Positions 53,081-62,102 of a stretch of 64,000 nucleotides of DNA are shown one piece after another (positions within the stretch are counted from its first letter, which is position 1; each line of letters begins with the position of its first letter). Both the position numbers and the translations under genes were made by a program. The DNA is from Amycolatopsis saalfeldensis. Lineage in GTDB: Bacteria; Actinomycetota; Actinomycetes; Mycobacteriales; Pseudonocardiaceae. The notes under the pieces were generated by a model, which worked only from the letters and a program-made list of their open reading frames with translations, ran no database searches and was not told the DNA's origin. The stretch is from the NCBI RefSeq assembly GCF_900110575.1, contig NZ_FOEF01000004.1:1-64000 (forward strand), read 5' to 3'.

Positions 53081-53635
53081 ATGCGGGCCGATGCCCAGGC
53101 CAATCACGACCGTCTGCTGGAGGTCGCCGGCGCCGTCCTCGCCGAGCAGGGCGCCGAGGCGTCGATGCGCGACATCGCCCGCCAGGCCGGGGTCGGGCTG
53201 GCCACGCTGCTGCGCCACTTCCCGACGCGGGAGTCGCTGCTCGAAGCGTTGCTCCGCACGAGCTTCGACGCGCTGACGGCACGGGCCGCCGAGGTCGAGG
53301 CCGCCGGCCCGGCCCAGGAGGCGCTGAGGTTGTGGCTGCGCGATTTCGTCGCGTACACCACGAACTACCGCGGGGTGGTGACGTCGATGGTGAAGGCGAT
53401 CGAGGACCCCGAGTCCGCGCTGCACACCTCCTGCGTCAGCATGCGCGCGGCCGGCACGCGGCTGCTCACCCGAGCGCAGGCCGAGGACGTGGCGCGCGCC
53501 GACCTCGACGGCGCCGACCTGTTCGCCCTGGCCTCGTCGCTCGCCTGGCTCGGCGACCAGCCCGGGCTCGCGGCCCGCGCCGGGCATCTCTTCGACGTGG
53601 TGGTGAGCGCGATCCTGAAAGACGGGGCGGCGTGA
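53081..53635 (+). CDS. TetR-family transcriptional regulator
   Basis: 184 residues from ATG 53081 with AGGAGGGC. HTH: SMRDIARQAGVGLATLLRHF, followed by PTRESLLEALL. The C-terminal domain (WLRDFVAYTTNYRGVVTSMV, HLFDVVVSAIL) is of the type found in regulators of small oxidoreductase genes. It is divergent from the MDR reductase; two phased 13-bp inverted repeats between them are the predicted operator. Confidence 0.9.
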   Translation: MRADAQANHDRLLEVAGAVLAEQGAEASMRDIARQAGVGLATLLRHFPTRESLLEALLRTSFDALTARAAEVEAAGPAQEALRLWLRDFVAYTTNYRGVVTSMVKAIEDPESALHTSCVSMRAAGTRLLTRAQAEDVARADLDGADLFALASSLAWLGDQPGLAARAGHLFDVVVSAILKDGAA

Positions 53636-53691
53636 CGCCGGAGTGCGGCGGGTGAACCCGGTTATGCTGCGGTCGAAGGGAAGGGGCGGCC

Positions 53692-55260
53692 ATGCCCGGT
53701 TCTGAGGTGGTGCGCGAGGAGACCGTCGGCGACCTGCTCCGCGCCGCGGCCGAACAGGCATCGGCGGCGCCCGCGTTGGTGGAGGGGATCGCCGAGGCGG
53801 ACGCGCGGCGAAGGTGGACGTACGGCGAGCTGCTCGACGAGGCCGAGCGCGCGGCCAAGGCGTTGCTGGGCCGGTTCGCGCCCGGTGAGCGGATTGCCGT
53901 GTGGGCCAACAACATTCCGGAATGGATCCTGCTGGAACTGGCCGCGGCCCTCGCCGGCGTCACGCTCGTGACGGTCAACCCGGCGCTGCGCGAACAGGAG
54001 CTGCGGCACGTGCTGGGGAACTCCCAGGCCGCCGGGGTGTTCCTGGTGCGCGAATACCGCGGCAGCCGGATGGCCGAACTCGTCGAGCACGTCCGCGCCG
54101 ATCTCCCGCACCTGCGCGAGGCGGTGCTGTTCGAAGACTGGCGCGCCTTCCGCGACTCCGGCTCGCCCGGCCAGCCGCTGCCCGTGGTCAGCCCGGACGA
54201 CGCCGCGCAGGTCCAGTACACCTCCGGCACCACCGGCACGCCCAAAGGCGCTGTGCTGCATCACCGGGGTCTCACCAACAACGCGCGCCTGTCCTACGCC
54301 GAAAAGCTCGCCATGCGGCCGGGTGAGGCGTTCGTCAACCCGATGCCGTTGTTCCACACCGCCGGCTGCGTGCTGGCGACGCTGGCCCCGATCGCCACGC
54401 TGGGCACGCAGGTGCTCCTGCCCTGGTTCGATCCGGCGCTGCACCTGCACGTGATGGAGTCGGAGCGCAGCGCCGTGTTCGGCGGCGTGCCCACGATGAT
54501 CCTCGCGCTGCTCGGCCACCCGGATTTCGCCGCCACCGACCTGTCTTCGGTCCGCTACGCCCTCTCCGGCGGCGCGCTGGTCCCACCGGATCTGGTCCGT
54601 CGCGTCGAGGCCACGCTGGGGGTGCCGATGAGCACCGTCTACGCGCAGACGGAAGCGTCCCCGGGCATCACCATGACCAGCGCGGACGACAGCCCGGAAG
54701 ACCGCGCCGCCACGGTCGGCCGCCCGCTGCCCGCCTGTGAGGTGGACATCGTCGACCCGTCGACGGAGGCTTCCTGCCCGCCGGGCCGGATCGGTGAGGT
54801 GCGCACCCGCGGCTACCACGTGATGACGGGCTACCTCGGCCTGCCCGAGCAGACCGCGTCGGCCATCGACGCCGAGGGCTGGCTGCACACCGGTGACCTC
54901 GGCCGCCGCGACGAGCGCGGTTACCTGCGCATCGAGGGGCGGATCAAGGACATGATCATCCGGGGCGGTGAGAACATCTATCCCCAGGAGGTCGAGCACG
55001 CGCTGCTCACGCACCCCGCGATCGAGACGGCCGCGGTCGTCGGCGTGCCCGATCCCGAGTGGGGCGAGCAGGTCGCGGCGTTCGTCCGCCTCGTGCCCGG
55101 CGCAGCGGCGGACGAGGCCGAGCTGTTCGACCACGTCCGCGGCATCCTGGCGCCGCACAAGACACCGCGAGTGTGGCGGTTCGTCACGGAATTCCCGCTG
55201 ACCGGCTCCGGCAAGGTCCGCAAGCACGTGCTCCGCGACGAATACCTGGCCGGCGGCTGA
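53692..55260 (+). CDS. AMP-dependent acyl-CoA synthetase/ligase
   Basis: 522 residues, normal length. The adenylate-forming signatures are YTSGTTGTPKGAVL, the A5-type YAQTEASPGIT, GWLHTGDLGRRDERGY, and GRIKDMIIRGGENIYPQEVE; Lys near the C-terminus in GSGKVRKHVLRDE is the catalytic lysine. Medium- or long-chain fatty acids or aryl acids are possible substrates. It stands 56 bp after the TetR gene on the same strand and may be read from the same promoter. Convergent with the GlxA-type gene. Confidence 0.92.
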   Translation: MPGSEVVREETVGDLLRAAAEQASAAPALVEGIAEADARRRWTYGELLDEAERAAKALLGRFAPGERIAVWANNIPEWILLELAAALAGVTLVTVNPALREQELRHVLGNSQAAGVFLVREYRGSRMAELVEHVRADLPHLREAVLFEDWRAFRDSGSPGQPLPVVSPDDAAQVQYTSGTTGTPKGAVLHHRGLTNNARLSYAEKLAMRPGEAFVNPMPLFHTAGCVLATLAPIATLGTQVLLPWFDPALHLHVMESERSAVFGGVPTMILALLGHPDFAATDLSSVRYALSGGALVPPDLVRRVEATLGVPMSTVYAQTEASPGITMTSADDSPEDRAATVGRPLPACEVDIVDPSTEASCPPGRIGEVRTRGYHVMTGYLGLPEQTASAIDAEGWLHTGDLGRRDERGYLRIEGRIKDMIIRGGENIYPQEVEHALLTHPAIETAAVVGVPDPEWGEQVAAFVRLVPGAAADEAELFDHVRGILAPHKTPRVWRFVTEFPLTGSGKVRKHVLRDEYLAGG

Positions 55261-55281
55261 CCCGTTCGGTGACGGCGAAGC

Positions 55282-56238
55282 TCAGCCGGCCGCCCGTTCC
55301 GGCGCAGTGCGGCGGAAGGCGCGGCGGTAGGCGGTGGGCGTGGTGTCGAGCGCGCGGCGGAAGTGCAGGCGCAGGTTGGTGGCGGTGCCCAGTCCGCAGT
55401 CGCGGGCGATCCGGTCGACCGGGTGATCGGTGGTCTCGAGCAGTTCGCGGGCGCGGCCGAGGCGGGCGTTGAGCAGCCACTGCAACGGGGTCGTGCCGGT
55501 TTCTTCGGTGAACCGGCGGATGAAGGTGCGCTGCGAGGTTCCCGCGTGACGGGCGAGCACCCGCAGGGCGAGCGGCTCGTCGAGGCGGGCCAGGGCCCAG
55601 GCCCGGGTGCCGGACAGGGAGGCTTCCCCGGCGACGGCGACCGGAGCGGGCACGTACTGGGCTTGCCCGCCGTCGCGGTGGGGAGCCGCGACCAGGCCGC
55701 GGGCGATCCGGTTGGCCGTCACGGCGCCCAGGTCGCGGCGCACGATGTGCAGGCAGAGGTCGATGCCGCAGCACACCCCGGCCGAGGTGAGCACGTCGCC
55801 TTGGTCGACGTAGAGCACGTCGCGGTCGACGCTCACGCGCGCGTAGTCCCGTTCGAGCTCGTCGATGTGCTGCCAGTGGGTGGTGGCGTGCAGGCCGTCC
55901 AGCACCCCCGCCGCGGCCAAAGCGAACGCGCCGGTGCAGATCGACACCACGCGCCGGCCCCGGTCTCGGGCGTCGGCGAGCGCGCTGAGCGCGGGCTCCG
56001 GCAGACGGGTGACCGGTTCGAATCCCGGGACGATCACGGTGTCGGCGGCCCGCACCCCGGCCAGGCCGGCTTCGGCGGTGAGGCTGAAGCCCGCGGTGGT
56101 GGTCACCGTCGGCTCGAGGCCGCAGAGGGTCATCTCGTACGGGGTTTCCGGGCGGGCGCTGAAGATCTGCGCCGGGATCGCGAGATCGAGCGGGGTGACC
56201 CCGTCCAGCGCCAGCACCGCGACTCGATGGACCGTCAT
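55282..56238 (-). CDS. GlxA-family AraC regulator with DJ-1/PfpI domain
   Basis: 318 residues. The N-terminal DJ-1/PfpI-like domain (VAVLALDGVTPLDLAIPAQI, VVSICTGAFALAAAGVLDG) has a Cys in the nucleophile-elbow-like turn. The C-terminal AraC domain (residues ~215-318: ARHAGTSQRTFIRRFTEETG, ARDCGLGTATNLRLHFRRAL) carries two HTHs. It is divergent from the HD-domain gene, with GGCAA-TT-TTGCC between, so it probably activates the HD/RidA pair in response to a small amine or nitrile-related effector. Confidence 0.9.
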   Translation of the reverse strand: MTVHRVAVLALDGVTPLDLAIPAQIFSARPETPYEMTLCGLEPTVTTTAGFSLTAEAGLAGVRAADTVIVPGFEPVTRLPEPALSALADARDRGRRVVSICTGAFALAAAGVLDGLHATTHWQHIDELERDYARVSVDRDVLYVDQGDVLTSAGVCCGIDLCLHIVRRDLGAVTANRIARGLVAAPHRDGGQAQYVPAPVAVAGEASLSGTRAWALARLDEPLALRVLARHAGTSQRTFIRRFTEETGTTPLQWLLNARLGRARELLETTDHPVDRIARDCGLGTATNLRLHFRRALDTTPTAYRRAFRRTAPERAAG

Positions 56239-56259
56239 GGCGTGATTCTATCGAACCGG

Positions 56260-56271
56260 GGCAATTTTGCC
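56260..56271. promoter_or_regulatory. inverted repeat between GlxA-type regulator and HD gene
   Basis: GGCAA-TT-TTGCC is a perfect 5-bp inverted repeat in the 71-bp divergent gap, plausible as an AraC-type binding site. Confidence 0.45.
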
Positions 56272-56309
56272 ACTCACCAGGTCAGGGCGGTGCCGGGCAG
56301 GCTGAAGTC

Positions 56310-56978
56310 ATGACCGGACCTGCCGCCCCAGGGGTGGAACACGACCTGATCACGCTCCCGGGCACGCCGCTGGCCGAGGCGGTGGTGGACCTCGTCCGGC
56401 CGGTGGAATCGCCGTCGGTGTTCAACCACAGCATCCGCAGCTACCTGTTCGCCCGGCTGATGGCCGGCCGTCTCGCACTGACCGGCTACGACGACGACCT
56501 GCTGTTCGCCGCGTGCGCGCTGCACGACCTCGGCGTCGCGGCGGACGGCCCGCATCGTCAGCGGTTCGAGGTCGAGGGCGCCGACCGCGCGGCCGAATTC
56601 CTTGTGCGGCAAGGGGTTTCCACTGCCGACGCCGACCAGGTCTGGCAGGCGATCGCGCTGCACACCTCCCCGGGCATCGCCGAACGCCGCGGCGTCCTGT
56701 GCGTGCTCGTCCGCGAAGGCGTCGGCCTCGACTTCGGCGGCGTGGTGAGCGGCGGTCACCTCGACGCGGTCACCGACGAGCTGGCGGACACCATCCACGC
56801 CCGCTACCCGCGGCTGGACATGATCGGCTCACTCACCGACGCGATCGTCGCGCAGGCCGCGAAAAACCCGGGCAACGCCCCCCGCTATTCGATTCCCGGC
56901 GAATTCCTCCACGAACGGCAGACCTTCGGCCGGACCCGGATGGAGCACGCGTGCCGGTCGTCGCGCTGGGGCAACTGA
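56310..56978 (+). CDS. HD-domain hydrolase (cyanamide-hydratase-like)
   Basis: 222 residues. His40 (FNHSIRSYLFA), His72-Asp73 (ALHDLGV) and a later His in ALHTSPGIAE make the HD metal site, and RFEVEGADRAAEFL is a segment seen in cyanamide-hydratase-like HD proteins. No nucleotidyl or GGDEF-type partner domain is present. It is the first gene after the GlxA-type regulator and is followed 37 bp later by a RidA gene; together they may detoxify a nitrile or enamine compound. Confidence 0.82.
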   Translation: MTGPAAPGVEHDLITLPGTPLAEAVVDLVRPVESPSVFNHSIRSYLFARLMAGRLALTGYDDDLLFAACALHDLGVAADGPHRQRFEVEGADRAAEFLVRQGVSTADADQVWQAIALHTSPGIAERRGVLCVLVREGVGLDFGGVVSGGHLDAVTDELADTIHARYPRLDMIGSLTDAIVAQAAKNPGNAPRYSIPGEFLHERQTFGRTRMEHACRSSRWGN

Positions 56979-57015
56979 TTTCCGCAACCGCTGTCAACGA
57001 AAGGCAAGCACCACC

Positions 57016-57438
57016 ATGGCCATCCACACCGTCGAAATCCCCGAAGGCTCGGAAGTCTTCGGAGAGGCCAGGAACGCTTTCGAGCGCTTCGGCTATTCCG
57101 CCGCGGTCCGCGCGCACGGCCTGCTTTTCATCGCCGGCACGATCGGCCGCCGCGCCGACGGCACCATCGCCGAGACCATCGAAGAGCAGACCGAAATCGC
57201 CATCGCGCGGATCGAGGAGATCCTCCGCCTGGAGGGCCTCGGCCTGTCCGCCCTCGTCGACGTGACCAGCTACCACGTCGACATCCACCGGCACCTGCCC
57301 GGTTTCAGCGCGGCGAAGCAACGCCTGATCACCCCGCCGTACCCCACCTGGTCGCTGATCGGCGTCAGCGGCCTCGCCAGCCCGGGCCTGCTGGTCGAAA
57401 TCCGCGCGACGGCCGCCTATCCGGAGGCCGCTCGCTGA
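57016..57438 (+). CDS. RidA/YjgF/UK114-family protein
   Basis: 140 residues. The trimeric RidA fold is shown by AFERFGYSAAVRAHGLLFIA, GTIGRRADGTI, a DVTSYHVDIHRHLPGF segment and PPYPTWSLIGVSGLASPGLL. Several RidA proteins deaminate reactive imines or enamines released by PLP enzymes. The Arg used by canonical RidA is probably not conserved in the same position (LLVEIRATAAYP provides an Arg near the end). It belongs to the HD-gene operon. Confidence 0.85.
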   Translation: MAIHTVEIPEGSEVFGEARNAFERFGYSAAVRAHGLLFIAGTIGRRADGTIAETIEEQTEIAIARIEEILRLEGLGLSALVDVTSYHVDIHRHLPGFSAAKQRLITPPYPTWSLIGVSGLASPGLLVEIRATAAYPEAAR

Positions 57439-57473
57439 ACCGGGGAAGTCCGGTCGCCGCCTAGGATGATCCG

Positions 57474-57869
57474 GTGAACACCGAGGACCGCGAGGCCATG
57501 ACCCGCATCGTCAACCAGCATGGTCATCTGATCGACACGGGCCGGCTCGATCGCCTGCACGAGATCTTCACCGCCGACGTCGCCTACGACGTGAGCGACT
57601 TCGGCGGGGGAGTGATCACCGGGCTGGAGGCCATGCGGGCATGGGTGCTGGATCTCGGCGACCGGAACCCGGTGGCCCACCACGTCACCAATGTCGTGCT
57701 GGACGAGATCACCGATGGCGTCGTGCACTGCCTCTCGAAAGGGATCGGCATCGGTGTCGACGGGACTGCGCGCAGCGTCACCTTTGAAGATCGCTTCGAA
57801 CGGTCCGAGGCAGGCTGGCGCATCAGCCGCCGCGTGGTCAAGGCCCGGCGCGCGCCCCTGCGGCCGTGA
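57474..57869 (+). CDS. SnoaL-like/NTF2-fold protein
   Basis: 131 residues starting with GTG. REAMTRIVNQHGHLIDTGRL and RLHEIFTADVAYDVSDFGGG, then VAHHVTNVVLDEI and FEDRFERSEAGWRISRRVVK, are the hallmarks of a single-domain SnoaL_4 protein. These serve as dehydratases, isomerases or ligand binders. It lies 35 bp after the RidA gene and before the convergent NYN gene. Not closely similar to the longer family member at 11.2 kb. Confidence 0.8.
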   Translation: MNTEDREAMTRIVNQHGHLIDTGRLDRLHEIFTADVAYDVSDFGGGVITGLEAMRAWVLDLGDRNPVAHHVTNVVLDEITDGVVHCLSKGIGIGVDGTARSVTFEDRFERSEAGWRISRRVVKARRAPLRP

Positions 57870-57881
57870 TCGGCAAAAGAC

Positions 57882-58676
57882 CTAGCCGGTGGTTTTGGCG
57901 TCCCGGTCCGGCCGGCGGCGCCGGTCCCGGACGTAGATCGTCGACGGCTTTCCCTCGCCGGGGCTGCGACGGTCCACTTCGAACAGGGTGGTGGCGGTGA
58001 TCAGGTCGCTGAGCTTGGCGTAGCCGTAGGTGCGGGAGTCGAATTCGGGGCGCTGCTTGGTGATGATGCTGCCGACGGCCGACAGGGCGGCCCAGCCGTC
58101 GTCGTCGGAGGCCGCCTCGACGGCGTTGCGCAGCAGGGTGACCAGGGTCGCGTCGCCCTTGAGCTGGGTGGCCGGGGTGGCCGGTTTCGGCGCGGGCGCG
58201 GCGGCGGCCGGGGTCGCGGGGTTCTCGGTGTAGGTGAGGTTCTCGATGTAGATGAACTTGTCGCAGGCGGCGACGAACGGCTTGGGGGTCTTGCGCTCGC
58301 CGAAGCCGTACACCGTCAGCCCGGATTCGCGCAGCCGCGCCGCCAGCCGGGTGAAGTCGGAGTCGCTGGAGACGATGCAGAACCCGTCGAACCGGTCGGA
58401 GTAGAGCAGGTCCATCGCGTCGATGACCATCGCGGTGTCGGTGGCGTTCTTGCCGGTGGTGTACGCGAACTGCTGGATGGGCTGGATGGACTGGGCCAGC
58501 AGCTGGTCCTTCCAGCCCCTCAGGTTGGTGCCGGTCCAGTCGCCGTAGGCGCGCTTGACGTGCGCGGTGCCGTACTTGGCCACCTCGGCGAGCAGGGCCT
58601 CGGTGATCGAGGGCTGGGCGTTGTCCGCGTCGATCAGCACCGCCAGTTTCGCGGTGTTCTCGCTGGCCGTGACCAT
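57882..58676 (-). CDS. NYN-domain protein with OST-HTH/LOTUS-like C-terminus
   Basis: 264 residues from ATG 58676 (MVTASENTAKLAVLIDADNA). The PIN-like NYN nuclease fold is marked by Asp16 and Asp18 in LIDADN, Asp80 in KNATDTAMVIDAMDL, and Asp105/Asp107 in VSSDSDFT. An Ala/Pro linker (near residue 160) leads to a winged LOTUS-like domain (WAALSAVGSIITKQRPEFD, TYGYAKLSDLI). Such LabA-like proteins are thought to act on RNA. No toxin partner or operon context is visible. Confidence 0.9.
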   Translation of the reverse strand: MVTASENTAKLAVLIDADNAQPSITEALLAEVAKYGTAHVKRAYGDWTGTNLRGWKDQLLAQSIQPIQQFAYTTGKNATDTAMVIDAMDLLYSDRFDGFCIVSSDSDFTRLAARLRESGLTVYGFGERKTPKPFVAACDKFIYIENLTYTENPATPAAAAPAPKPATPATQLKGDATLVTLLRNAVEAASDDDGWAALSAVGSIITKQRPEFDSRTYGYAKLSDLITATTLFEVDRRSPGEGKPSTIYVRDRRRRPDRDAKTTG

Positions 58677-58761
58677 GCTGGTGGTCCCCGTTCTTCGTCC
58701 GATGCTGCCGGCTCCCGTGGGGATCAGCCTGTCACGCGGGCCGGGAACTACTGTCGTGGGC

Positions 58762-59406
58762 ATGGCCGAACCCGATGCCCTCATCTCTACCCGCGAAGGC
58801 TACGACGCCGCTGCCGCCACGTACGCGCGGATGTTCCGGGACCAGCTGCGCGACCGGCCCTTCGACCGCGCGATGCTGGGCGCCTTCGCCGAGGTTGTCG
58901 GCGGGAGCGGCCAGGTTGCGGACCTGGGCTGCGGGCCCGGCGACGTCACCGCTCATCTCGACGGGCTGGGCTTGGCGGCGTTCGGTGTCGACGCGTCGCC
59001 GGCGATGATCGAGCTGGCTCGCCAAGCCCACCCGCGGCTGCGGTTCGAGGTGGGCTTGATGGCCGCGCTGGACCTCGCCGACGGCGCGCTGGTCGGCGTG
59101 CTGTCACGGTGGTCCGTCATCCACACCCCGCCGCCGGAACTCCCAGGGATCCTGGCGGAGTTCCACCGGGTGCTGGCACCGGGCGGCCATCTGCTGATCG
59201 GCTTCTCGGCCACCGGGGATTCGTCCTGCCTGACGCAGGTTTTCGATCACGCGGTCGCTCCGGCTTATCGGTGGTGGCCCGATCATCTCGCCGCGTTGCT
59301 GCGTGAGTGCGGGCTGGCCGAGGTGGCCCGGATGGTTCGCGAGCCCGAGCCGGCGGACCGGCGGCAGTTCCAGGACGTCTACCTGCTCGCGCGTAAGGCG
59401 GTTTGA
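58762..59406 (+). CDS. class I SAM-dependent methyltransferase
   Basis: 214 residues from ATG 58762. SAM motif VADLGCGPGDVTAHLDGLGL, post-motif FGVDASPAMIELARQAHP and the FHRVLAPGGHLLIGFSA strand are typical of the UbiE/methyltransf_25 group. The substrate is unknown. Convergent with the TetR gene, 9 bp between stops; divergent from the NYN gene. Confidence 0.88.
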   Translation: MAEPDALISTREGYDAAAATYARMFRDQLRDRPFDRAMLGAFAEVVGGSGQVADLGCGPGDVTAHLDGLGLAAFGVDASPAMIELARQAHPRLRFEVGLMAALDLADGALVGVLSRWSVIHTPPPELPGILAEFHRVLAPGGHLLIGFSATGDSSCLTQVFDHAVAPAYRWWPDHLAALLRECGLAEVARMVREPEPADRRQFQDVYLLARKAV

Positions 59407-59415
59407 CCGGCTGTT

Positions 59416-59997
59416 TCAGGGCGTTTCACCGGTGATCGCCGCGCGGGCGCCGTGGGGGAGCGCCTTGAGATCGGGCCTGCCGAAGGCGACCCGCTGGATC
59501 ATGAACCCGTGGAGCAGGGCCACGATCATGCGGGCCTCGGCCTCGGCGTCCCGTGCGCGCCGCCCGGTGCCGCGCAGGGCTTGGGCGATTTCGCCGGTGA
59601 CGCGGGTGAAGCCGCTCACCGCGTGCTCGCGCAGGTCCGCGTTCTGGAGCACCTCGCTCCAGGCCGCGATGCCGCACCGCAGCAACTCGTCGTCGGCCGC
59701 GGCCGGCCGGGACTGGACGGCAATGGCGACCAGCTCGTCGGCCGTGACGGTGCCCGTCTCTTCGATGTGCCGCATGACCGGCTCGAACACGGCCTCGAAC
59801 GCGAGCCGCGCGACCTCGACGATCAGCTCCTGCTTGCCGCTGAAGTAGCGGTACGGGGCCCCGGTGGACAGGCCCGCCTCGGCCGCGATGTCCGGCATCG
59901 ACGTGCCGTGGAAGCCCTGGCGGGCGAAGCAGCGGCGGGCGGCCGCGATGATCTGGTCGCGGTTCGCGGACCGGTGCTCACTCGTGATGCGGGGCAT
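59416..59997 (-). CDS. TetR-family transcriptional regulator
   Basis: 193 residues. HTH: SMPDIAAEAGLSTGAPYRYF, preceded by RDQIIAAARRCFARQGFHG. The C-terminal region (AWSEVLQNADLREHAVSGF, MIVALLHGFMIQRVAFG) is of the TetR_C_6-like kind. It is divergent from two decarboxylase-like genes and two TGAAWGGTCRTTC sites lie in the gap, so it is their probable repressor. Confidence 0.9.
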   Translation of the reverse strand: MPRITSEHRSANRDQIIAAARRCFARQGFHGTSMPDIAAEAGLSTGAPYRYFSGKQELIVEVARLAFEAVFEPVMRHIEETGTVTADELVAIAVQSRPAAADDELLRCGIAAWSEVLQNADLREHAVSGFTRVTGEIAQALRGTGRRARDAEAEARMIVALLHGFMIQRVAFGRPDLKALPHGARAAITGETP

Positions 59998-60023
59998 GCC
60001 GTCCCTCTCTCCCGTCCTGAAAA

Positions 60024-60087
60024 TGAATGGTCATTCGCCTTGACGCCGTTCCCGGCCGTCGCCCATACTCTAGATGAAAGGTCGTTC
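60024..60087. promoter_or_regulatory. two TetR-type operator sites
   Basis: TGAATGGTCATTC (60024-60036, perfect GAATG-GT-CATTC) and TGAAAGGTCGTTC (60075-60087) share TGAAWGGTCRTTC, 51 bp apart, in the 108-bp divergent region. One sits by each start, matching regulator and target. Confidence 0.7.
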
Positions 60088-60105
60088 ACTTTTACGGGAG
60101 GGATC

Positions 60106-61104
60106 ATGACCGGAGTGACCCTGCGGCTCGGCGGGTACAGCTACGAGCACACCTCCGCGGTCTTCGAGGGAACCGTGCCGATCGAGGGGGCAGACCTCGT
60201 GCCCACGACCGAGCCACTGGTCTCGGATGTCTTCCGCGGGATGATCGAAGGGCGTTACGACGTCGCCGAGCTGGGGCTCACCTACTTCCTGCGGATGTGG
60301 GACACCGGCGAGTCACCCTTCCTGGCGCTGCCGATCTTCCCGAACCGCAACTTCCGCCACTCCGCGCTGTTCGTCAACGCGGACAACGGGATCGAGCGGC
60401 CCGAGGACCTCGTGGGCCGGACGATCGGCGAATTCGCCTTGTGGGGCAGCGATCCCGGCGTCTGGATGAAGGGCATCCTCGCCGAGGACCACGGGGTGAC
60501 GCCGGATCAGCTGAGCTGGGTCATCGGCGGGACGGATCACCCGATCCCGTCGTTCGGCTGGGTGCCCCAGCCGGTCCCCGAAGGCGTGCGGGTGCGTCAC
60601 GCCGGCGAAGGCGAGACGCTGGCGGCGATGCTGGAGGCGGGCGAGATCGACGCGCTCCTGTCGGTGGACGTCCCGCGGTCCGTGCTGGCCGGCACCGGCC
60701 GGATCCGCCGGCTGTTCCCGGACTACGAATCGGTCGAGCGGGAGTACTTCGCGCGCACCGGGATCTTCCCGATGATGCACGTGGTCGCGATCCGCAAGGA
60801 CTTCCACGCCGAGCACCCCGGCGTCGCGCGGGCGGTGTACGAAGCGTTCCTGACCGCGAAGGACGAGAAGCAGAAGCACTACCTCGACCGGGCGGCCAAG
60901 CAGCACATGAACGTGATCACGCCGTGGTTCAGCGAGCTGTTCGCCGAGAACCGGCGGCTGATGTCGGACGACTGGTGGCCCTACGGCGTCGGGAAGAACC
61001 GGCACGCGGTCGACACTTTCCTGCGCTACCACCACGAACAGGGCCTGTCACGGCGGCTGCTGACCAGTGAGGACATCTTCGTCCCCGAGCTGCTCGGGTC
61101 ATGA
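60106..61104 (+). CDS. 4,5-dihydroxyphthalate decarboxylase-like (substrate-binding-fold) protein 1
   Basis: 332 residues; GGGAGGG precedes ATG. The type II periplasmic-binding fold lacks a signal peptide. Family motifs are YDVAELGLTYFLRMWDTGES, FLALPIFPNRNFRHSALFVN, EYFARTGIFPMMHVVAIRK and FLRYHHEQGLSRR. Members of this family include Pht5 and other phthalate-type decarboxylases, which act without cofactors, plus uncharacterised binding proteins. It overlaps by four bases the next gene, its paralogue, suggesting a heteromeric product. Confidence 0.83.
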   Translation: MTGVTLRLGGYSYEHTSAVFEGTVPIEGADLVPTTEPLVSDVFRGMIEGRYDVAELGLTYFLRMWDTGESPFLALPIFPNRNFRHSALFVNADNGIERPEDLVGRTIGEFALWGSDPGVWMKGILAEDHGVTPDQLSWVIGGTDHPIPSFGWVPQPVPEGVRVRHAGEGETLAAMLEAGEIDALLSVDVPRSVLAGTGRIRRLFPDYESVEREYFARTGIFPMMHVVAIRKDFHAEHPGVARAVYEAFLTAKDEKQKHYLDRAAKQHMNVITPWFSELFAENRRLMSDDWWPYGVGKNRHAVDTFLRYHHEQGLSRRLLTSEDIFVPELLGS

Positions 61105-62102
61105 GCGTGCCCCGTCTGAAGATGGCTTCCCTTGCCTACGACCAGTTCCGGGCCCTGGAGGACGGAACCGTGCGCGTCGACGGGGCCGAGCTGGAGATCG
61201 AGCACCCGCGGATCATCAGCGAGGTCTACCGGCGGATGATCACCGAGCACGCTTTCGACCTCGCCGAGCTTGGCCTGACCTTCTACTTGCGCACCTTGGA
61301 GTTCGACGAGCCGCCGTTCGTCGCGCTGCCGGTTTTCCCCGCCCGGGCGTTCCGGCACTCGGCGGTTTTCGTCAACGCCGGCAGCGGGATCGAGCGGCCG
61401 GGGGACCTGGAGGGGCGCACGATCGGCGAGTTCAGCACCTACGGCCACGACGGCGGGGTCTGGGCCAAGGGCTTCCTGGCCGACGACTTCGGCGTCGATC
61501 CGGCGAAGAGCCGGTGGCTGGTCGGGGGACTGGACCGGCCGGCCGCGCCGATCGACTACCTGCCCTTGGTGCACCCGCCGCAGGTGGACGTCCGCCGCGC
61601 ACCGGCCGGGGCGGACCTCGGCGCCATGCTGGCGGCCGGCGAGATCGACGCGCTCATCTCCGGCAACGTGCCGAAGGCCGTGCTCGACGGCTCGCCCGCC
61701 ATCCGGCGCCTGTTCCCCGACTACGGCCGCGTCGAGCGGGAGTACTTCGCGCGCACCGGCATCTTCCCCATCGCCCACGTGATGGTGCTGAAGCGCGAGG
61801 CCGTCGCCGCCGACCCCACCCTGGCGCCGCGCCTGTACCGCGCGCTCGACGCGTCCCGGACCGTGGCACTGAACGGCCACCGGACCGGGCGGGTCACCAA
61901 CTTCGTCGAGTCGATGTTCCCCTGGCTGAACGAACTGGCCGACCACACCGCAGGACTGCTCGGCCCCGACCCCTGGGCCTACGGCGTCGAACCCAACCGC
62001 GCCACGATCGACACCTTCCTCCGATATCACTGGGAACAAGGCCTGTCCCCCCGGCGAATCCAGGTCGACGAGCTGTTCGTCGATTCGCTGATGTCCACGT
62101 GA
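61101..62102 (+). CDS. 4,5-dihydroxyphthalate decarboxylase-like protein 2
   Basis: 333 residues, clearly homologous to the preceding protein (shared DLAELGLTFYLRTLE, VALPVFPARAFRHSAVFVNA, EYFARTGIFPIAHVMVLKR and FLRYHWEQGLSPR). ATG overlaps the upstream stop, so the two are coupled. The overlap with the following GTG (GTGA) extends the operon. Whether one or both paralogues retain decarboxylase activity cannot be told from sequence. Confidence 0.83.
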   Translation: MSVPRLKMASLAYDQFRALEDGTVRVDGAELEIEHPRIISEVYRRMITEHAFDLAELGLTFYLRTLEFDEPPFVALPVFPARAFRHSAVFVNAGSGIERPGDLEGRTIGEFSTYGHDGGVWAKGFLADDFGVDPAKSRWLVGGLDRPAAPIDYLPLVHPPQVDVRRAPAGADLGAMLAAGEIDALISGNVPKAVLDGSPAIRRLFPDYGRVEREYFARTGIFPIAHVMVLKREAVAADPTLAPRLYRALDASRTVALNGHRTGRVTNFVESMFPWLNELADHTAGLLGPDPWAYGVEPNRATIDTFLRYHWEQGLSPRRIQVDELFVDSLMST

